This document shows positions 6,916 to 16,400 of a stretch of 64,000 nt of DNA, piece by piece. Positions within the stretch are counted from its first letter, which is position 1; the number at the start of each line of letters is the position of its first letter. The position numbers were made by a program, and so were the translations under genes. Below the pieces are notes generated by a model, which did not search any database, was not told the origin of the DNA, and saw only the letters and a program-made list of their open reading frames with translations. Origin of the DNA: Adlercreutzia faecimuris (lineage in GTDB: Bacteria; Actinomycetota; Coriobacteriia; Coriobacteriales; Eggerthellaceae); assembly GCF_022669055.1 (NCBI RefSeq), contig NZ_JAJMLW010000002.1:124001-188000 (forward strand). The letters are read 5' to 3'.

Positions 6916-9099
6916 ATGGAGCGGGAAGAGGAGAGGGACGTGGCGCCGGCCGCCCGCGGGGGCGCGATGGGCGGCGGAGGCGGGCTCGCCGGCGGGAGCG
7001 ACCCGCGCCCGTGCGCGGGCGGCCCGGCCGCCGCCGAGGACGCCGTGGCCGAGGAGGAGCGGCGCCTGGCCGCCGTGACGGCCCAGCTGCGCGCGGCCCT
7101 GGCGCGGGCCGAGGGGCTCGCGGGCCGGGTGGGCGCCTCCTGGGCCGAGGCGTCCGCCGACCTCATGGCGTCGCGCGGCGAGCTCGCCCCCGAGGAGGCC
7201 GTCCACGGCAGCCTCGAGCTCGACCGCATGGGGCGCCAGGCGGCGCTCGCCGAGCAGTCGGCCGAGCGCATCGCCCGGCTCCTCGAGTCCCCCTACTTCG
7301 CCCGGGTCGACTTCGCCGCCGACGACGCCCCAGACGGCCCGCCCCTGGTCGCGTCCGTGGGCCGCTTCGCCTTCTCCTGGGAGGGCCGCCCCGTCATCTC
7401 GGACTGGCGCAGCCCGGTGGCCGGCCTGTTCTACGACTACGAGCCGGGGCCGGCGGCCTACGAGGCCCCCGCCGGGCGCCGGGAGGGCGTCCTTGTGCGC
7501 AAGCGCCAGGTCAAGGTGGAGGAGGGCCGCGTCGCCTGGGCCGTCGACACCGCCTCGAGCGTGCGCGACGAGGTGCTTGCCCGCGCGCTCGCCCAGGGCG
7601 GCGGCACGCGCATGCACGACATCGTGGCCTCCATCCAGCGCGAGCAGAACGCCGTCATCCGCGACGAGCGCCCGGGCACCCTCGTCATCCAGGGCGTGGC
7701 CGGCTCGGGCAAGACCTCCGTGGCGCTCCACCGCGTGGCCTACCTGCTCTACCGGCAGAAGGACCGCCTGAGCTCGCGATCGGTCGCCATCGTGTCCCCG
7801 AGCCGCGTGTTCGCCGACTACATCTCGGGCGTGCTGCCCGAGCTCGGCGAGGAGCCGGTGGCCCAGTGGAGCCTCCACGGCCTGGCCGAGCTCGCGCTCG
7901 GGGGCGTCGCGCGCGTCGAGCGGCCCCGCTCCTGGGCTGACGAGGCCGACCCAGCCCGCGCCGCGCGCGCCGCGGCGAAGGGGACCCAGGCCTTCGCCGA
8001 CGGCCTCGTCGCCTGGCTCGCCGCCGTCACGGCGCCCGACGCGGCCGAGCCGCTGCTCGTCCCGCGCGACTTCGACCTGGGTTCCGCGACGGTGCCGGCG
8101 GCCTGGCTCGCCGAGCGCTTCGCCTCCCTCGGCGCCATCCCCGTGGCCGAGCGGCTCGGCATCCTGGCCGGCGACGCCCTCGCCCAGGCGTCCGCGGCCA
8201 GCTTCGGCCGGGCAGCCGCGGCCCTGCCCACCCGCCGCGAGGTGCGCGCCCGGCTGCTGCGGATGCTGCGCGCCCGGGACGCGCGGGCCCTCTACCGGCG
8301 CTTCCTGGCCGACACGGGCCGCAGCGCGCTTCTCCACGAGCCGGCGCGCGGCACGGTGGAGTGGGAGGACGCCTTCCCGCTTCTGCTCTGCCGCCTGGCG
8401 CTGGAGGGGCCGCCCCGCGCGCCGGAGCTCGCCGCCGTGCGCCATCTGGTCGTCGACGAGATGCAGGACCTCACGCCGGTGCAGCACGCCGCCCTGGCGC
8501 GGCTCCTTCCCTGCGACAAGACGCTTCTGGGCGACGTCAGCCAGGTCGTGGACGGGCGCGCGCCCGTGGCGCCCGAGGCCGTGGCCGCCGCCTACCCGGG
8601 CGCGCGGACGGTGCGGCTCACGCGCAGCTACCGGTCGACCTTCGAGATCGCCCAGCTGGCCGCGCGGGTGCGCCCTGACGCGGGGCTCGAGCCGGCCCCG
8701 CGCCACGGCGAGCCGCCGCGCCTCATCCGCTGCGGCGACACGCGCGGGGCCGTGGACGCCGTCGGGCGCGCCGTGGGGGCGTGGCGGGCGGCGGGCGGGC
8801 GCACCCTGGGCGTCGTGTGCAAGTCGGATCTGCTGGCCGCGCGCTACGCCGCGGTGCTGGCCGCGGAGCACCCGGTGACGCTCGTCACCGACGAGACCGA
8901 CGCCTTCCCGGCCGGCATCGCCGTGTGCCCGGTGCGGCTGGCCAAGGGCCTCGAGTTCGACGACGTGGTGATCCTGGACGCCGACGCGCGCCTCTACGCG
9001 ACCGAGGCCGACCGCGGCCTGCTCTACGTCGCCGTCACCCGCGCGATGCACCGGCTCACCGTCCTCTACCGCGACGAGCCCTCGCCGTTTCTGGCTTGA
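6916..9099 (+). CDS. helD: HelD-like superfamily 1 helicase (RNA polymerase recycling factor type)
   Basis: A 727-residue UvrD/Rep-like ATPase. After a Gly/Ala-rich start and a helical N-terminal region (about 40-125), the HelD-typical segment DWRSPVAGLFYDYEPGPAAY appears, then Walker A GVAGSGKTS (about 260-268), a DEMQD motif II in the second half, and a C-terminal motif VAVTRAMHRL. In known family members HelD binds RNA polymerase and frees it from nucleic acid. The start at 6916 has AAGGAGG 7 nt before it. The C-terminal half fits the family well; the N-terminal RNAP-channel arm is not obvious, so a related SF1 helicase remains possible. Confidence 0.78.
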   Translation: MEREEERDVAPAARGGAMGGGGGLAGGSDPRPCAGGPAAAEDAVAEEERRLAAVTAQLRAALARAEGLAGRVGASWAEASADLMASRGELAPEEAVHGSLELDRMGRQAALAEQSAERIARLLESPYFARVDFAADDAPDGPPLVASVGRFAFSWEGRPVISDWRSPVAGLFYDYEPGPAAYEAPAGRREGVLVRKRQVKVEEGRVAWAVDTASSVRDEVLARALAQGGGTRMHDIVASIQREQNAVIRDERPGTLVIQGVAGSGKTSVALHRVAYLLYRQKDRLSSRSVAIVSPSRVFADYISGVLPELGEEPVAQWSLHGLAELALGGVARVERPRSWADEADPARAARAAAKGTQAFADGLVAWLAAVTAPDAAEPLLVPRDFDLGSATVPAAWLAERFASLGAIPVAERLGILAGDALAQASAASFGRAAAALPTRREVRARLLRMLRARDARALYRRFLADTGRSALLHEPARGTVEWEDAFPLLLCRLALEGPPRAPELAAVRHLVVDEMQDLTPVQHAALARLLPCDKTLLGDVSQVVDGRAPVAPEAVAAAYPGARTVRLTRSYRSTFEIAQLAARVRPDAGLEPAPRHGEPPRLIRCGDTRGAVDAVGRAVGAWRAAGGRTLGVVCKSDLLAARYAAVLAAEHPVTLVTDETDAFPAGIAVCPVRLAKGLEFDDVVILDADARLYATEADRGLLYVAVTRAMHRLTVLYRDEPSPFLA

Positions 9100-9125
9100 G
9101 GGAAGGCGCCGGCCCCAAGGCCGCC

Positions 9126-9167
9126 CGTCGCGCGCACCGGTAGTGCCCTCCGGGTCGTGCGGGCCTC
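9126..9167. repeat. 42-bp repeat, copy after helD
   Basis: Second copy of the element at 6558-6599, 26 bp past the helD stop codon. Confidence 0.6.
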
Positions 9168-9223
9168 GCGTTGGGTTCGGCGCGGTCGGCTCACGGGTCG
9201 GGGCCTGCCCGCCGGGGCTCGGG

Positions 9224-9229
9224 TATACT
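9224..9229 (+). promoter_or_regulatory. Candidate -10 box for the 72-residue protein gene
   Basis: TATACT 26 bp upstream of the ATG at 9256; a strong -10 match without a clear -35 box. Confidence 0.55.
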
Positions 9230-9255
9230 GTCCCACCGAGGGGAAGGGAGGCCGC

Positions 9256-9474
9256 ATGGGCGAGACGCTGACCGACGAGCAGGCGCGCGAGCGCCTGGCG
9301 CGCTTCGAGGCGGTGCTGGCCGGGCTCGTGGACGAGCAGGAGCGCACCGCGGCCGAGCTCGAGCGCCTGCGCGCCGCGGGCCGGACGCGCACGGCCACCT
9401 ACCAGCAGCTGGCGGGCCGCAAGCTCGCCCTGCGCACGGCCGCCTCGCTGTTCGAGGCCCAGGGCCTGCTCTGA
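9256..9474 (+). CDS. Small helical protein of unknown function
   Basis: A 72-residue protein, mainly charged amphipathic helix (LTDEQARERLARFEAV..., then AAELERLRAAGRTRTATYQQL). The ATG at 9256 is backed by a GGGAAGGGAGG ribosome-binding site and a TATACT box 26 bp upstream. It is followed 36 bp later by the YjbR-like gene, and the two may be co-transcribed. No family was recognised; the pattern suggests a helical hairpin or dimer. Confidence 0.65.
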   Translation: MGETLTDEQARERLARFEAVLAGLVDEQERTAAELERLRAAGRTRTATYQQLAGRKLALRTAASLFEAQGLL

Positions 9475-9510
9475 GCACACGCCCGCGCCGAGCGGGGGAG
9501 AGGAGGGCCC

Positions 9511-9897
9511 ATGGCCCGCGACTGGATAGACGGCTACCTGATGGGCCTGCCCGGCTGCGAGAAGGACTGGAAGGCCGAGTGGGAGTGGTGGCGCTACCAG
9601 GTGGGCGGGAAGCTCTTCGCCGCCACCATGACGCCGGGCCCGTCCCACGACGCCGCCTACGCGGAGCGCGACCTGATCTCGCTCAAGTGCGACCCGGCCT
9701 GGGCCGAGGCCCTGCGCGCCGAGCACGAGGGCATCCTGCCGGGCTTCTACGCCGACAAGCGCCACTGGATATCGATCGACCTGGCCAGCGCCGTGCCCGA
9801 TGATTTGCTGCGCGAGCTCATCGACCACTCCCACGCGCTCGTCCTCGCCAAGCTGACGAAGCGGGCCCAGCGCGAGATCCTCGGCCAGGACGCCTAG
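9511..9897 (+). CDS. MmcQ/YjbR-family protein
   Basis: A 128-residue protein of the YjbR/CyaY-like double-wing fold. Signature features are the early LPGCEKDW, the YQVGGKLFAAT strand, the DLISLKCDP segment and the KRHWISIDLASAVPDDLLRELIDHS block with a terminal helix KLTKRAQ. Family members are small cytoplasmic proteins annotated as DNA-binding, but their exact role is unknown. GGGGGAGAGGAGG lies upstream of the ATG. It is full length for the family. Confidence 0.85.
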   Translation: MARDWIDGYLMGLPGCEKDWKAEWEWWRYQVGGKLFAATMTPGPSHDAAYAERDLISLKCDPAWAEALRAEHEGILPGFYADKRHWISIDLASAVPDDLLRELIDHSHALVLAKLTKRAQREILGQDA

Positions 9898-9970
9898 GGC
9901 CGCGCGTCAGCCGCCCTCCGCGTTCGCCGCGCCCTCTCGCCCGCCGCGCCCGCCCCGGCGCGGTGGGCCG

Positions 9971-10402
9971 CTACTCCCCGCGCCCGGCGCGGTAGCGGGC
10001 GAGCGCCTCGTCGTAGCTGCCGGCCACGCGGCGGTAGCGGATCGTGTAGCCGGCGGTCGCCGCGGCCAGCACGGCCAGGTAGATGGCGCAGAAGCCCACC
10101 CACGGCCCGATGTCCCCCATGGGGAACCACGCGCCGAGCCACGCGCACAGGACGAGCGCCGGCAGCGCCGTCGCGCCGAAGCCGAGCACGCGGGCGGGGT
10201 AGGCGAGGCGCCGGATGAGGGCGCCCGAGAACCAGAGCATCTGCAGCGCGGCGAGCAGCGCGCAGGCGAGCAGGAGGGTGAGCGCGTAGAGGATGCCCGG
10301 CTCGGGCCCCGCGAAGGCGAGCCCGGCCAGCGACCAGAGCCCCATCGTGACGGTGAACAGGACGCAGAAGGTGACGGCGGCGCGCTTGGCGGCTGATCTC
10401 AT
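9971..10402 (-). CDS. DUF3021 membrane protein
   Basis: A 143-residue integral membrane protein with four predicted helices (about 8-28, 37-58, 72-92, 97-118) and a charged tail with the conserved AxYRAG-like end. DUF3021 genes usually sit directly after a LytTR-domain regulator gene, as here (44-bp gap), and are thought to modulate it. The ATG at 10402 has GAGGAAG upstream. The intercistronic gap contains a run of nine C on the coding strand (10428-10420). Confidence 0.82.
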   Translation of the reverse strand: MRSAAKRAAVTFCVLFTVTMGLWSLAGLAFAGPEPGILYALTLLLACALLAALQMLWFSGALIRRLAYPARVLGFGATALPALVLCAWLGAWFPMGDIGPWVGFCAIYLAVLAAATAGYTIRYRRVAGSYDEALARYRAGRGE

Positions 10403-10446
10403 GGCGCTTCCTCTCTGACGGGGGGGGGCGGACGGGGCGGGCTCGG

Positions 10447-10884
10447 CTACAGGCCGATCTTGGCCCGGAAGGCGGGGGCGAACTGACGCGAGGCGATGAC
10501 CGACTCGCCGTTTCCCAGCACGAGCTCGAGCCGGGCGCCCGGGTAGGGCCTCAGGGCGCGGACGTGGTCGAAGTTCACGAGCAGCGTGCGCGACGCGCGC
10601 AGGAACTCCGTGCCCGCCAGGCGCTCCTCCAGCTCGGCCAGGCGCAAGGGGCACTCGATGACGCCGTCGGCGCCGTAGAGGAAGCAGGCGCCGTCCACCG
10701 ACTCGGCGTAGAGCACCTGGGCGGCGTCGACGATGACGAGCGCCCCGTCGGCGATGCCGGTGAGGCGCCTGTCGAGCGCGCCCACGGCGGCGACGATGGC
10801 CTGGACGCGCCCGTCGACGGCGCGGCAGGTGACGCGCACCTCCACCTCGTCGGCGTCGGGGCGCTCCTCGACGGTGATCCTCAT
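10447..10884 (-). CDS. LytTR-family DNA-binding regulator
   Basis: A 145-residue protein with a short N-terminal region (about 1-45) and a C-terminal LytTR domain (about 50-145): VDAAQVLYAESVDGACFLY, LRLAELEERLAGTEFLRASRTLLVN and VRALRPYPGARLELVLGNGE. LytTR proteins bind direct repeats near promoters. There is no receiver domain, as in the class paired with DUF3021. ATG at 10884 with AAAGGAG upstream; a TTGCGC-17-CACACT promoter lies further up. It probably autoregulates the two-gene operon. Confidence 0.85.
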   Translation of the reverse strand: MRITVEERPDADEVEVRVTCRAVDGRVQAIVAAVGALDRRLTGIADGALVIVDAAQVLYAESVDGACFLYGADGVIECPLRLAELEERLAGTEFLRASRTLLVNFDHVRALRPYPGARLELVLGNGESVIASRQFAPAFRAKIGL

Positions 10885-10913
10885 GGGGCTCCTTTGGGTC
10901 GCGGGGTCGGGCA

Positions 10914-10979
10914 GGGCCGCCCGGCGCGCTCCTCGCCGCCGGGCGGCCCCAGTGTGCCGCGCCCGCCCGCCGCGCGCAA
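10914..10979 (-). promoter_or_regulatory. LytTR operon promoter and leader hairpin
   Basis: On the minus strand, TTGCGC (10979-10974) and CACACT (10956-10951) are 17 bp apart. Just downstream, at 10949-10914, lies a perfect 13-bp inverted repeat with a 10-nt loop (arms 10914-10926 and 10937-10949), in the transcript leader or at the start site. It may be an operator or a stabilising hairpin. Confidence 0.5.
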
Positions 10980-11041
10980 GCGGCCCGCGGCCGACCTGCA
11001 CCAGGCGGCCCCCGAGCTGCATGCCCGCCGCGCCGCGGGCC

Positions 11042-12355
11042 CTAGAGCGCGCCCTCGGGCCCGCGCCCGCCTGCCGCGGCCCGCCCCCGCTCCCGCCGGC
11101 TGGCCGCGGGCGCGCCGTCCCCCTCCCCGTCGAGGTGGCGCAGGCTCGGCGTCGCGAGCGCCCATAGGGTCACGGCCAGCCAGCAGCCGACCAGGACGAG
11201 CGCCGCCAGGGGCGCGCCGCCGGCCTCGGTCACCGCGGAGCTGGCGAACACGGCCGCGGGGGCGGCCGCCAGCGTGAGCGAGTTCTGGGTGCCGAGCGCC
11301 GCGCCGCGGCGGTCGGCGGGGATGCGGTCGAAGGCGAAGAACCCGAGCAGGGCCGACGCTGGCCCGGCGGACAGGCCCACCGCCAGCGCGCCGGCCAGCA
11401 TCACGGGGAAGGAGGCGAGCGAGCCCAGCACGGCCACGCCCACGGCGATGCCGGAGAGCGAGGCGATGAGCCAGGTGCGGCGGCGCAGGCGGTGCGCGAG
11501 CGCGGAGTAGGCGAGCGAGCTCACCAGCATGCCGGCGGACAGGGCCGACAGCACGAAGCCGAGCAGCTCGGGCGTGCCGGCGGCGGTGAAGTGCACGGGC
11601 AGCACGAGCCCCTGGAACGACCCCATCACCATGATGATGCCGAAGGTGAGCAGCGTGGAGCTGCGCAGCAGGGCGTCGTCGCGGAAGAGCACGCGCACGC
11701 CGTCGCGCAGGGCCGCCACGGCGCCGGAGGCGATGCCGCCCCGCCCGCCGGCCGGCGCGGCCGCCCCGTCGCCGACGCGCCCGATGGAGCGGGGCAGCGT
11801 GAGCGTCACGAGCGCCGCGGCCAGCGACAGGGCCGCGGTGAGCCAGAGCGCGCTCACGCCGCCGGTCAGCGTCAGCAGGAAGGCGGCCAGCGCCGGCCCC
11901 GCGATGGCGGTGAGCGACTCGACGGACTGGCTCATCCCCATGAACTTCTGGAGGCTGCGGTAGTCGTGGTCGCACACGGCCGGCAGCAGGGCGTCGCGGG
12001 CGGTCATGCCGGGGATGTCGCCGACGGCGCCGAGCAGGCCGAGCGCCACGAACCAGCCGAAGTCGAGCCCGACCGTCATGTCGACGACGGGCAGCAGCGC
12101 CACGCTCGCCGCCGACAGCACGTCGGAGGCGATGGAGACGTCGCGGCGGTTGAGGCGGTCGATGAGCGCGCCGCCCACCAGGCCGATGAGCATCTGGGGC
12201 AGCGCGCAGATGAGGGCGAGCGTGCCGGCGGCGAGCGCGTCGCCGGTGGTGGCCAGCAGCACCAGCGGCAGGATGACGCCGGCGACGGAGTTGCCCAGCA
12301 GGGAGAGCGCGCAGGAGAGCAGGTAGCGCGGCGATACCTTGGAGCGAAGGGTCAT
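11042..12355 (-). CDS. MFS efflux transporter (macrolide/drug type)
   Basis: A 437-residue 12-helix major facilitator. MFS features include GGALIDRLNRRDVSIASD between helices 2 and 3 and AGPALAAFLL in helix 5; the layout resembles MefA/MFS_3-type drug exporters. The ATG at 12355 has GGGGAGG upstream. It lies downstream of a MerR gene in the same direction, with a textbook MerR-type promoter in the 185-bp gap, so expression is probably induced by a toxic ligand sensed by that MerR. The C-terminal tail (about 395-437) is hydrophilic and GC-driven. Confidence 0.85.
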   Translation of the reverse strand: MTLRSKVSPRYLLSCALSLLGNSVAGVILPLVLLATTGDALAAGTLALICALPQMLIGLVGGALIDRLNRRDVSIASDVLSAASVALLPVVDMTVGLDFGWFVALGLLGAVGDIPGMTARDALLPAVCDHDYRSLQKFMGMSQSVESLTAIAGPALAAFLLTLTGGVSALWLTAALSLAAALVTLTLPRSIGRVGDGAAAPAGGRGGIASGAVAALRDGVRVLFRDDALLRSSTLLTFGIIMVMGSFQGLVLPVHFTAAGTPELLGFVLSALSAGMLVSSLAYSALAHRLRRRTWLIASLSGIAVGVAVLGSLASFPVMLAGALAVGLSAGPASALLGFFAFDRIPADRRGAALGTQNSLTLAAAPAAVFASSAVTEAGGAPLAALVLVGCWLAVTLWALATPSLRHLDGEGDGAPAASRRERGRAAAGGRGPEGAL

Positions 12356-12393
12356 GGTCAGGTTCCTCCCCGATGCGGTTACGTCGGAAGGGG

Positions 12394-12424
12394 AGTTAAG
12401 ACTATGACGCTACGTCGGGGTCAA
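12394..12424 (-). promoter_or_regulatory. MerR-type promoter/operator of the MFS gene
   Basis: On the minus strand, TTGACC (12424-12419) and TTAACT (12399-12394) are separated by an over-long 19-bp spacer, the hallmark of MerR-activated promoters. Filling the spacer is a dyad at 12400-12422 with perfect inner half-sites GACG-TAG-CGTC and outer GAC...GTC. The adjacent merR-like gene is the obvious regulator. Confidence 0.8.
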
Positions 12425-12540
12425 GCGGCTTGTGGCGAGGTTGTGGAGACGCGGCCCCGGCGCAGGGGCCGCCGCGCCCCGCGTCCCGCGCCGGCGTGCG
12501 TGATTCGCCGCGGCCCCGCCGCGATCCGCGCCCCGCCGCG

Positions 12541-13317
12541 CTAGCCGGCCCGCTCGCGCAGGGCGTCCTCGATGGCGCGCTCGATGCGCGCGGCCACGTC
12601 GCGCTGGGCCTCGTTGAGCCCCGCGCTGTCCGCCTCCTCCAGCAGCCGCTCGCCCTCGGTGGCCGGCCGCAGCCAGTTGGCCGGGTCGAAGCAGGCGATG
12701 ACGGGCCCCAGCGCCTCCAGCGCGTCGGCGGCGAGCGCCGCGCGCTCCCACTCGGGCGCGTCGGGGGCCAGCCGCCCCATGCGCGCGTCGAGGGCCTCCA
12801 CGGCGCGGGCCACCTGGGCGTCGGCCAGGGCGGCGCCCACGCGCTCGAGCTCGGCCACGTCGGCGTCCCCGTAGACGTGGCCCGCGATGAGCAGCGCCGC
12901 GCGGTCCTCCTCGGTGAGGCTCTCGAGCGCGGCGTCGCCCGCCAGCAGGCGCACGGCGCGGGCGAAGGGCGGCGGCAGGTCGGGGCGCAGCCGCTCGGCG
13001 CGCAGGGCGGCGATGGTGCGCCGCTGGGCCTCCAGGCGGGATATCTCCTGCTCGAGCTCGCGGTCGAGCTCGGCGAGCGGGTCGTCGGCCGCCTCGGCCC
13101 CGGCGTCCATCTCCTCCATCACCGCGCCCACGCGGGCAAGCGGGAACCCCAGGGACGCGAGTCGCCGGATCCGCAGCACCCGGGCCACGTCGGCTGGCGC
13201 GTAGTCGCGGTAGCCGTTGGCCGCGCGCGGCGGCTCGGGCAGAAGCCCCAGGGCGTGGTAGTGCCGAAGCGTCCGCACGCTCACCCCGGCCATCCGCGCC
13301 ACCTCGTTGCTCCGCAT
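12541..13317 (-). CDS. MerR-family regulator
   Basis: A 258-residue regulator with the MerR winged helix at residues 1-70 (VARMAGVSVRTLRHYHALGLL, then GYRDYAPADVARVLRIRRLASLGFPL), a dimerising coiled coil (about 75-120) and a ligand-binding helical C-terminal domain (about 130-258) like the TipAS group, which bind drugs. No metal-binding Cys pattern is seen. The ATG at 13317 has GGGAGGG upstream. It probably controls the MFS exporter gene that follows, through the dyad at 12400-12422. Confidence 0.88.
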   Translation of the reverse strand: MRSNEVARMAGVSVRTLRHYHALGLLPEPPRAANGYRDYAPADVARVLRIRRLASLGFPLARVGAVMEEMDAGAEAADDPLAELDRELEQEISRLEAQRRTIAALRAERLRPDLPPPFARAVRLLAGDAALESLTEEDRAALLIAGHVYGDADVAELERVGAALADAQVARAVEALDARMGRLAPDAPEWERAALAADALEALGPVIACFDPANWLRPATEGERLLEEADSAGLNEAQRDVAARIERAIEDALRERAG

Positions 13318-13443
13318 GGGCCCTCCCGCCTCCGTCGTCGCCTTCCTCCCCCTATCCTACCCGCTGATGGGCTATGCTGGGGCGAGAAAGGGCGAGGGCG
13401 CGCGGCCGGAGGGCCGAGGCGCGCCGGGAGGGAGGCGCCGGGC

Positions 13444-16400
13444 ATGGGCCGATCTGCGGGGAGGAGGGCGGGCGAGGCGGCCCGCGCGGCGCTGCCCGGG
13501 CTCGCGGGGGAGTGGTTCGCCGGCGCCTTCGAGGCGCCCACGCCGGTGCAGGCCCGGGCGTGGGAGGCCATCGCGCGGGGGGACGACGCGCTGGTCATCG
13601 CCCCGACGGGCTCGGGCAAGACGCTCGCCGCCTTCCTCTTCGCCATCGACCGGCTCATGGGCGAGAAGGCGGCGGCCGCGGCGGCAGGGGAGCGCTGGGC
13701 CCGCGGCGTGCGGGTGCTCTACGTGTCGCCGATGAAGGCGCTCGGCGCCGACGTGGAGAAGAACCTGCGCGGGCCGCTTGACGCCATCGCCGGGCTCGCC
13801 GCCGCCTCGGGCGGCCCCGCGCCCGAGGTGCGCACGGCCATGCGCACGGGCGACACCACGGCCGAGGAGCGCCGCAAGATCGTCCGCAACCCGCCCGACA
13901 TCCTCATCACCACGCCCGAGTCGCTCTACCTCATGCTCACCTCCCAGGCCCGCGAGGCGCTGCGCGCGGTGGAGACGGTCATCGTCGACGAGGTGCACGC
14001 CCTGGCCGGCGACAAGCGCGGGGCGCACCTGGGGATCTCCCTCGAGCGGCTCGACGACCTCCTGCCCGCCCCGGCCCAGCGCGTCGGGCTGTCGGCGACG
14101 GTGCGGCCGCGCGACGAGGTGGCGCGCTTCCTCGGCGGCGCGCGCCCGGTGACGGTGGTGGCCCAGGAGGAGCCGCCCTGCCTCGATATGGAGGTGCGCG
14201 TGCCGGTGCGCGACATGACGGCGGTGCCCGCCCTCGGCCGCGGCGCCGGGCGCGCCCCGCGCCGGGCGCCGGCTGAGGAGGCGTGGAAGTCGGACCGGGC
14301 CCTGCGCGCGGCCCTGGGCGCGGGGCCGGCGGACCACCCCGACAGCCGGCTTGGCTCGTCGTCCATCTGGCCGCACATCGAGGCGGCCATCTTGGACGAG
14401 GTGCTCGCCCACCGCTCGACCATCGTCTTCGTGAACTCCCGCGGCCTGGCCGAGAAGCTGACCGCGCGCCTGAACGAGCTCTACGCCCGCCGCCTGGGCG
14501 CCGACGCGCCGCGCTCGGAGCCGGCGGGCTGGTGGACGGGCACGGGCGGCCAGGACGCCGCCGGCGCCGACGCGGGGCTGCCGGGGCCGGGCATGCGCTC
14601 GGACATGGGCGGGACCACGGGCCAGGCCCAGGGCGCCCCGGCGCTCGTCGCCAAGGCCCACCACGGGTCGGTGTCCAAGGAGAAGCGCCTGGCGGTGGAG
14701 CGCGAGCTCAAGGCGGGCGAGCTGCCCTGCGTGGTGGCCACCGCGAGCCTCGAGCTCGGCATCGACATGGGCTCCATCGACCTGGTCATCCAGGTGGCCG
14801 CGCCGCCGTCGGTGGCGAGCGGGCTGCAGCGGGTGGGCCGCGCCAACCACCAGGTGGGCGGCCGCTCGCGCGGGCTCGTCTACCCGCGCACGCGCACCGA
14901 GGTGGTGGACGCCGCCGTCATGGCCGAGGGCATGCGCGCCGGGGCCATCGAGGCCACGCGCCTGGTGTCGTGCCCGCTCGACGTGCTGGCCCAGCAGACG
15001 GTGGCCGCCGTGGCCATGGCCCCCGAGGGCCTGGCCGCCGACGCGTGGTTCGCCACCGTCACGCGCGCGGCCAACTTCTCCGCCCTGCCGCGGGCGGCCC
15101 TCGACGGGGTGATCGCCATGCTGGCCGGCCGCTACGGGTCGGGGGACGTGGCCGAGTTCGCGCCGCGCATCCTCTGGGACGGCGAGGCGGGGCTCATGCG
15201 GCCGCTGCCCGGGTCCCAGCGCCTGGCCGTCACCGCCGCCGGCACCATCCCCGACCGCGGCATGTTCCCGGTGGTGCTGCCCGAGGGCGACGCGCGCCAG
15301 GGGCGCCGGCGGGTGGGCGAGCTCGACGAGGAGATGGTGATGGAGTCGCGGGTGGGCGACGTGATCGCGCTCGGGACGAGCACCTGGCGCATCCGCGAGA
15401 TCGGCGCCGACCGCGTGATGGTGGAGCCGGCCCCCGGCCGCGCGGCGCGCCTGCCCTTCTGGCACGGCGACGCGCCGGCGCGCCCGGCCGAGGCGGGCCG
15501 GGCGCGCGGGGCCTTCCTGCGCGCCGCCGACGCCGCGCTGCGCCCGGGCGCGGGCGACGAGGCGCCCGCCTTCGACGACGTCTTCGAGCGGCGCCTGGCC
15601 GACGCCGGGCTCGACGGGCACGCCCGCGGCAACCTGGCGGCCCTGCTCGCCGCCCAGCGCGCCGCCACGGGCGCGGTGCCCACCGACCGCGTGCTCGTCG
15701 TCGAGCAGTGCGCCGACGAGACGGGGGACTGGCGCGTCATCCTGCACTCGCCGCTCGGGCGGCGCGTCCACGAGCCCTGGGCGCTCGCCGTGGCGCGGCG
15801 CGCCCGGGCCGAGCTGGGCTTCGACTGCCAGGCGGCCGCGGCCGACGACGGCATCGTGGTGCGCGTGCCGATGACCGCCGAGGCGCTGCCCGGGGCGGAC
15901 CTGTTCCTGTTCGGCCCCGACGAGGCGGAGGCGGTCGTGCGCGAGGCCGTGGGCGACACGGCGCTGTTCGCCGCGCGTTTCCGCGAGTGCGCGGCCCGCG
16001 CGCTGCTCATGACCCCCGCCGCCCCGGGCCGGCGCGCGCCCCTGTGGCAGCAGCGCCTGCGCGGCGGCCAGCTCCTCGAGGCGGCGCGGCGCGAGCCGGG
16101 CTTCCCCCTCATCCTGGAGGCCGCCCGCGAGTGCCTGGCCGAGGCCTTCGACCTGCCGGCCCTGCGCGAGGCCCTGGCGGCCCTGGCCGCCGGCACGGTG
16201 CGCCTGGCCGAGGCCCGCACGGCGGTGCCCTCGCCCTTCGCCGCGCCGCTCGTCTTCGGGTACCTGGCCGAGCACCTCTACGAGGGCGACCTGCCCCATG
16301 CCGAGCGCCGCGCGTCGCTCCTGTCCGTCGACCCCGCGCTTCTGGGCGAGCTCCTCGGCGGCGGGTCGGCCGCCGACGCGCTCGACCCGGAGGCGGTGGC

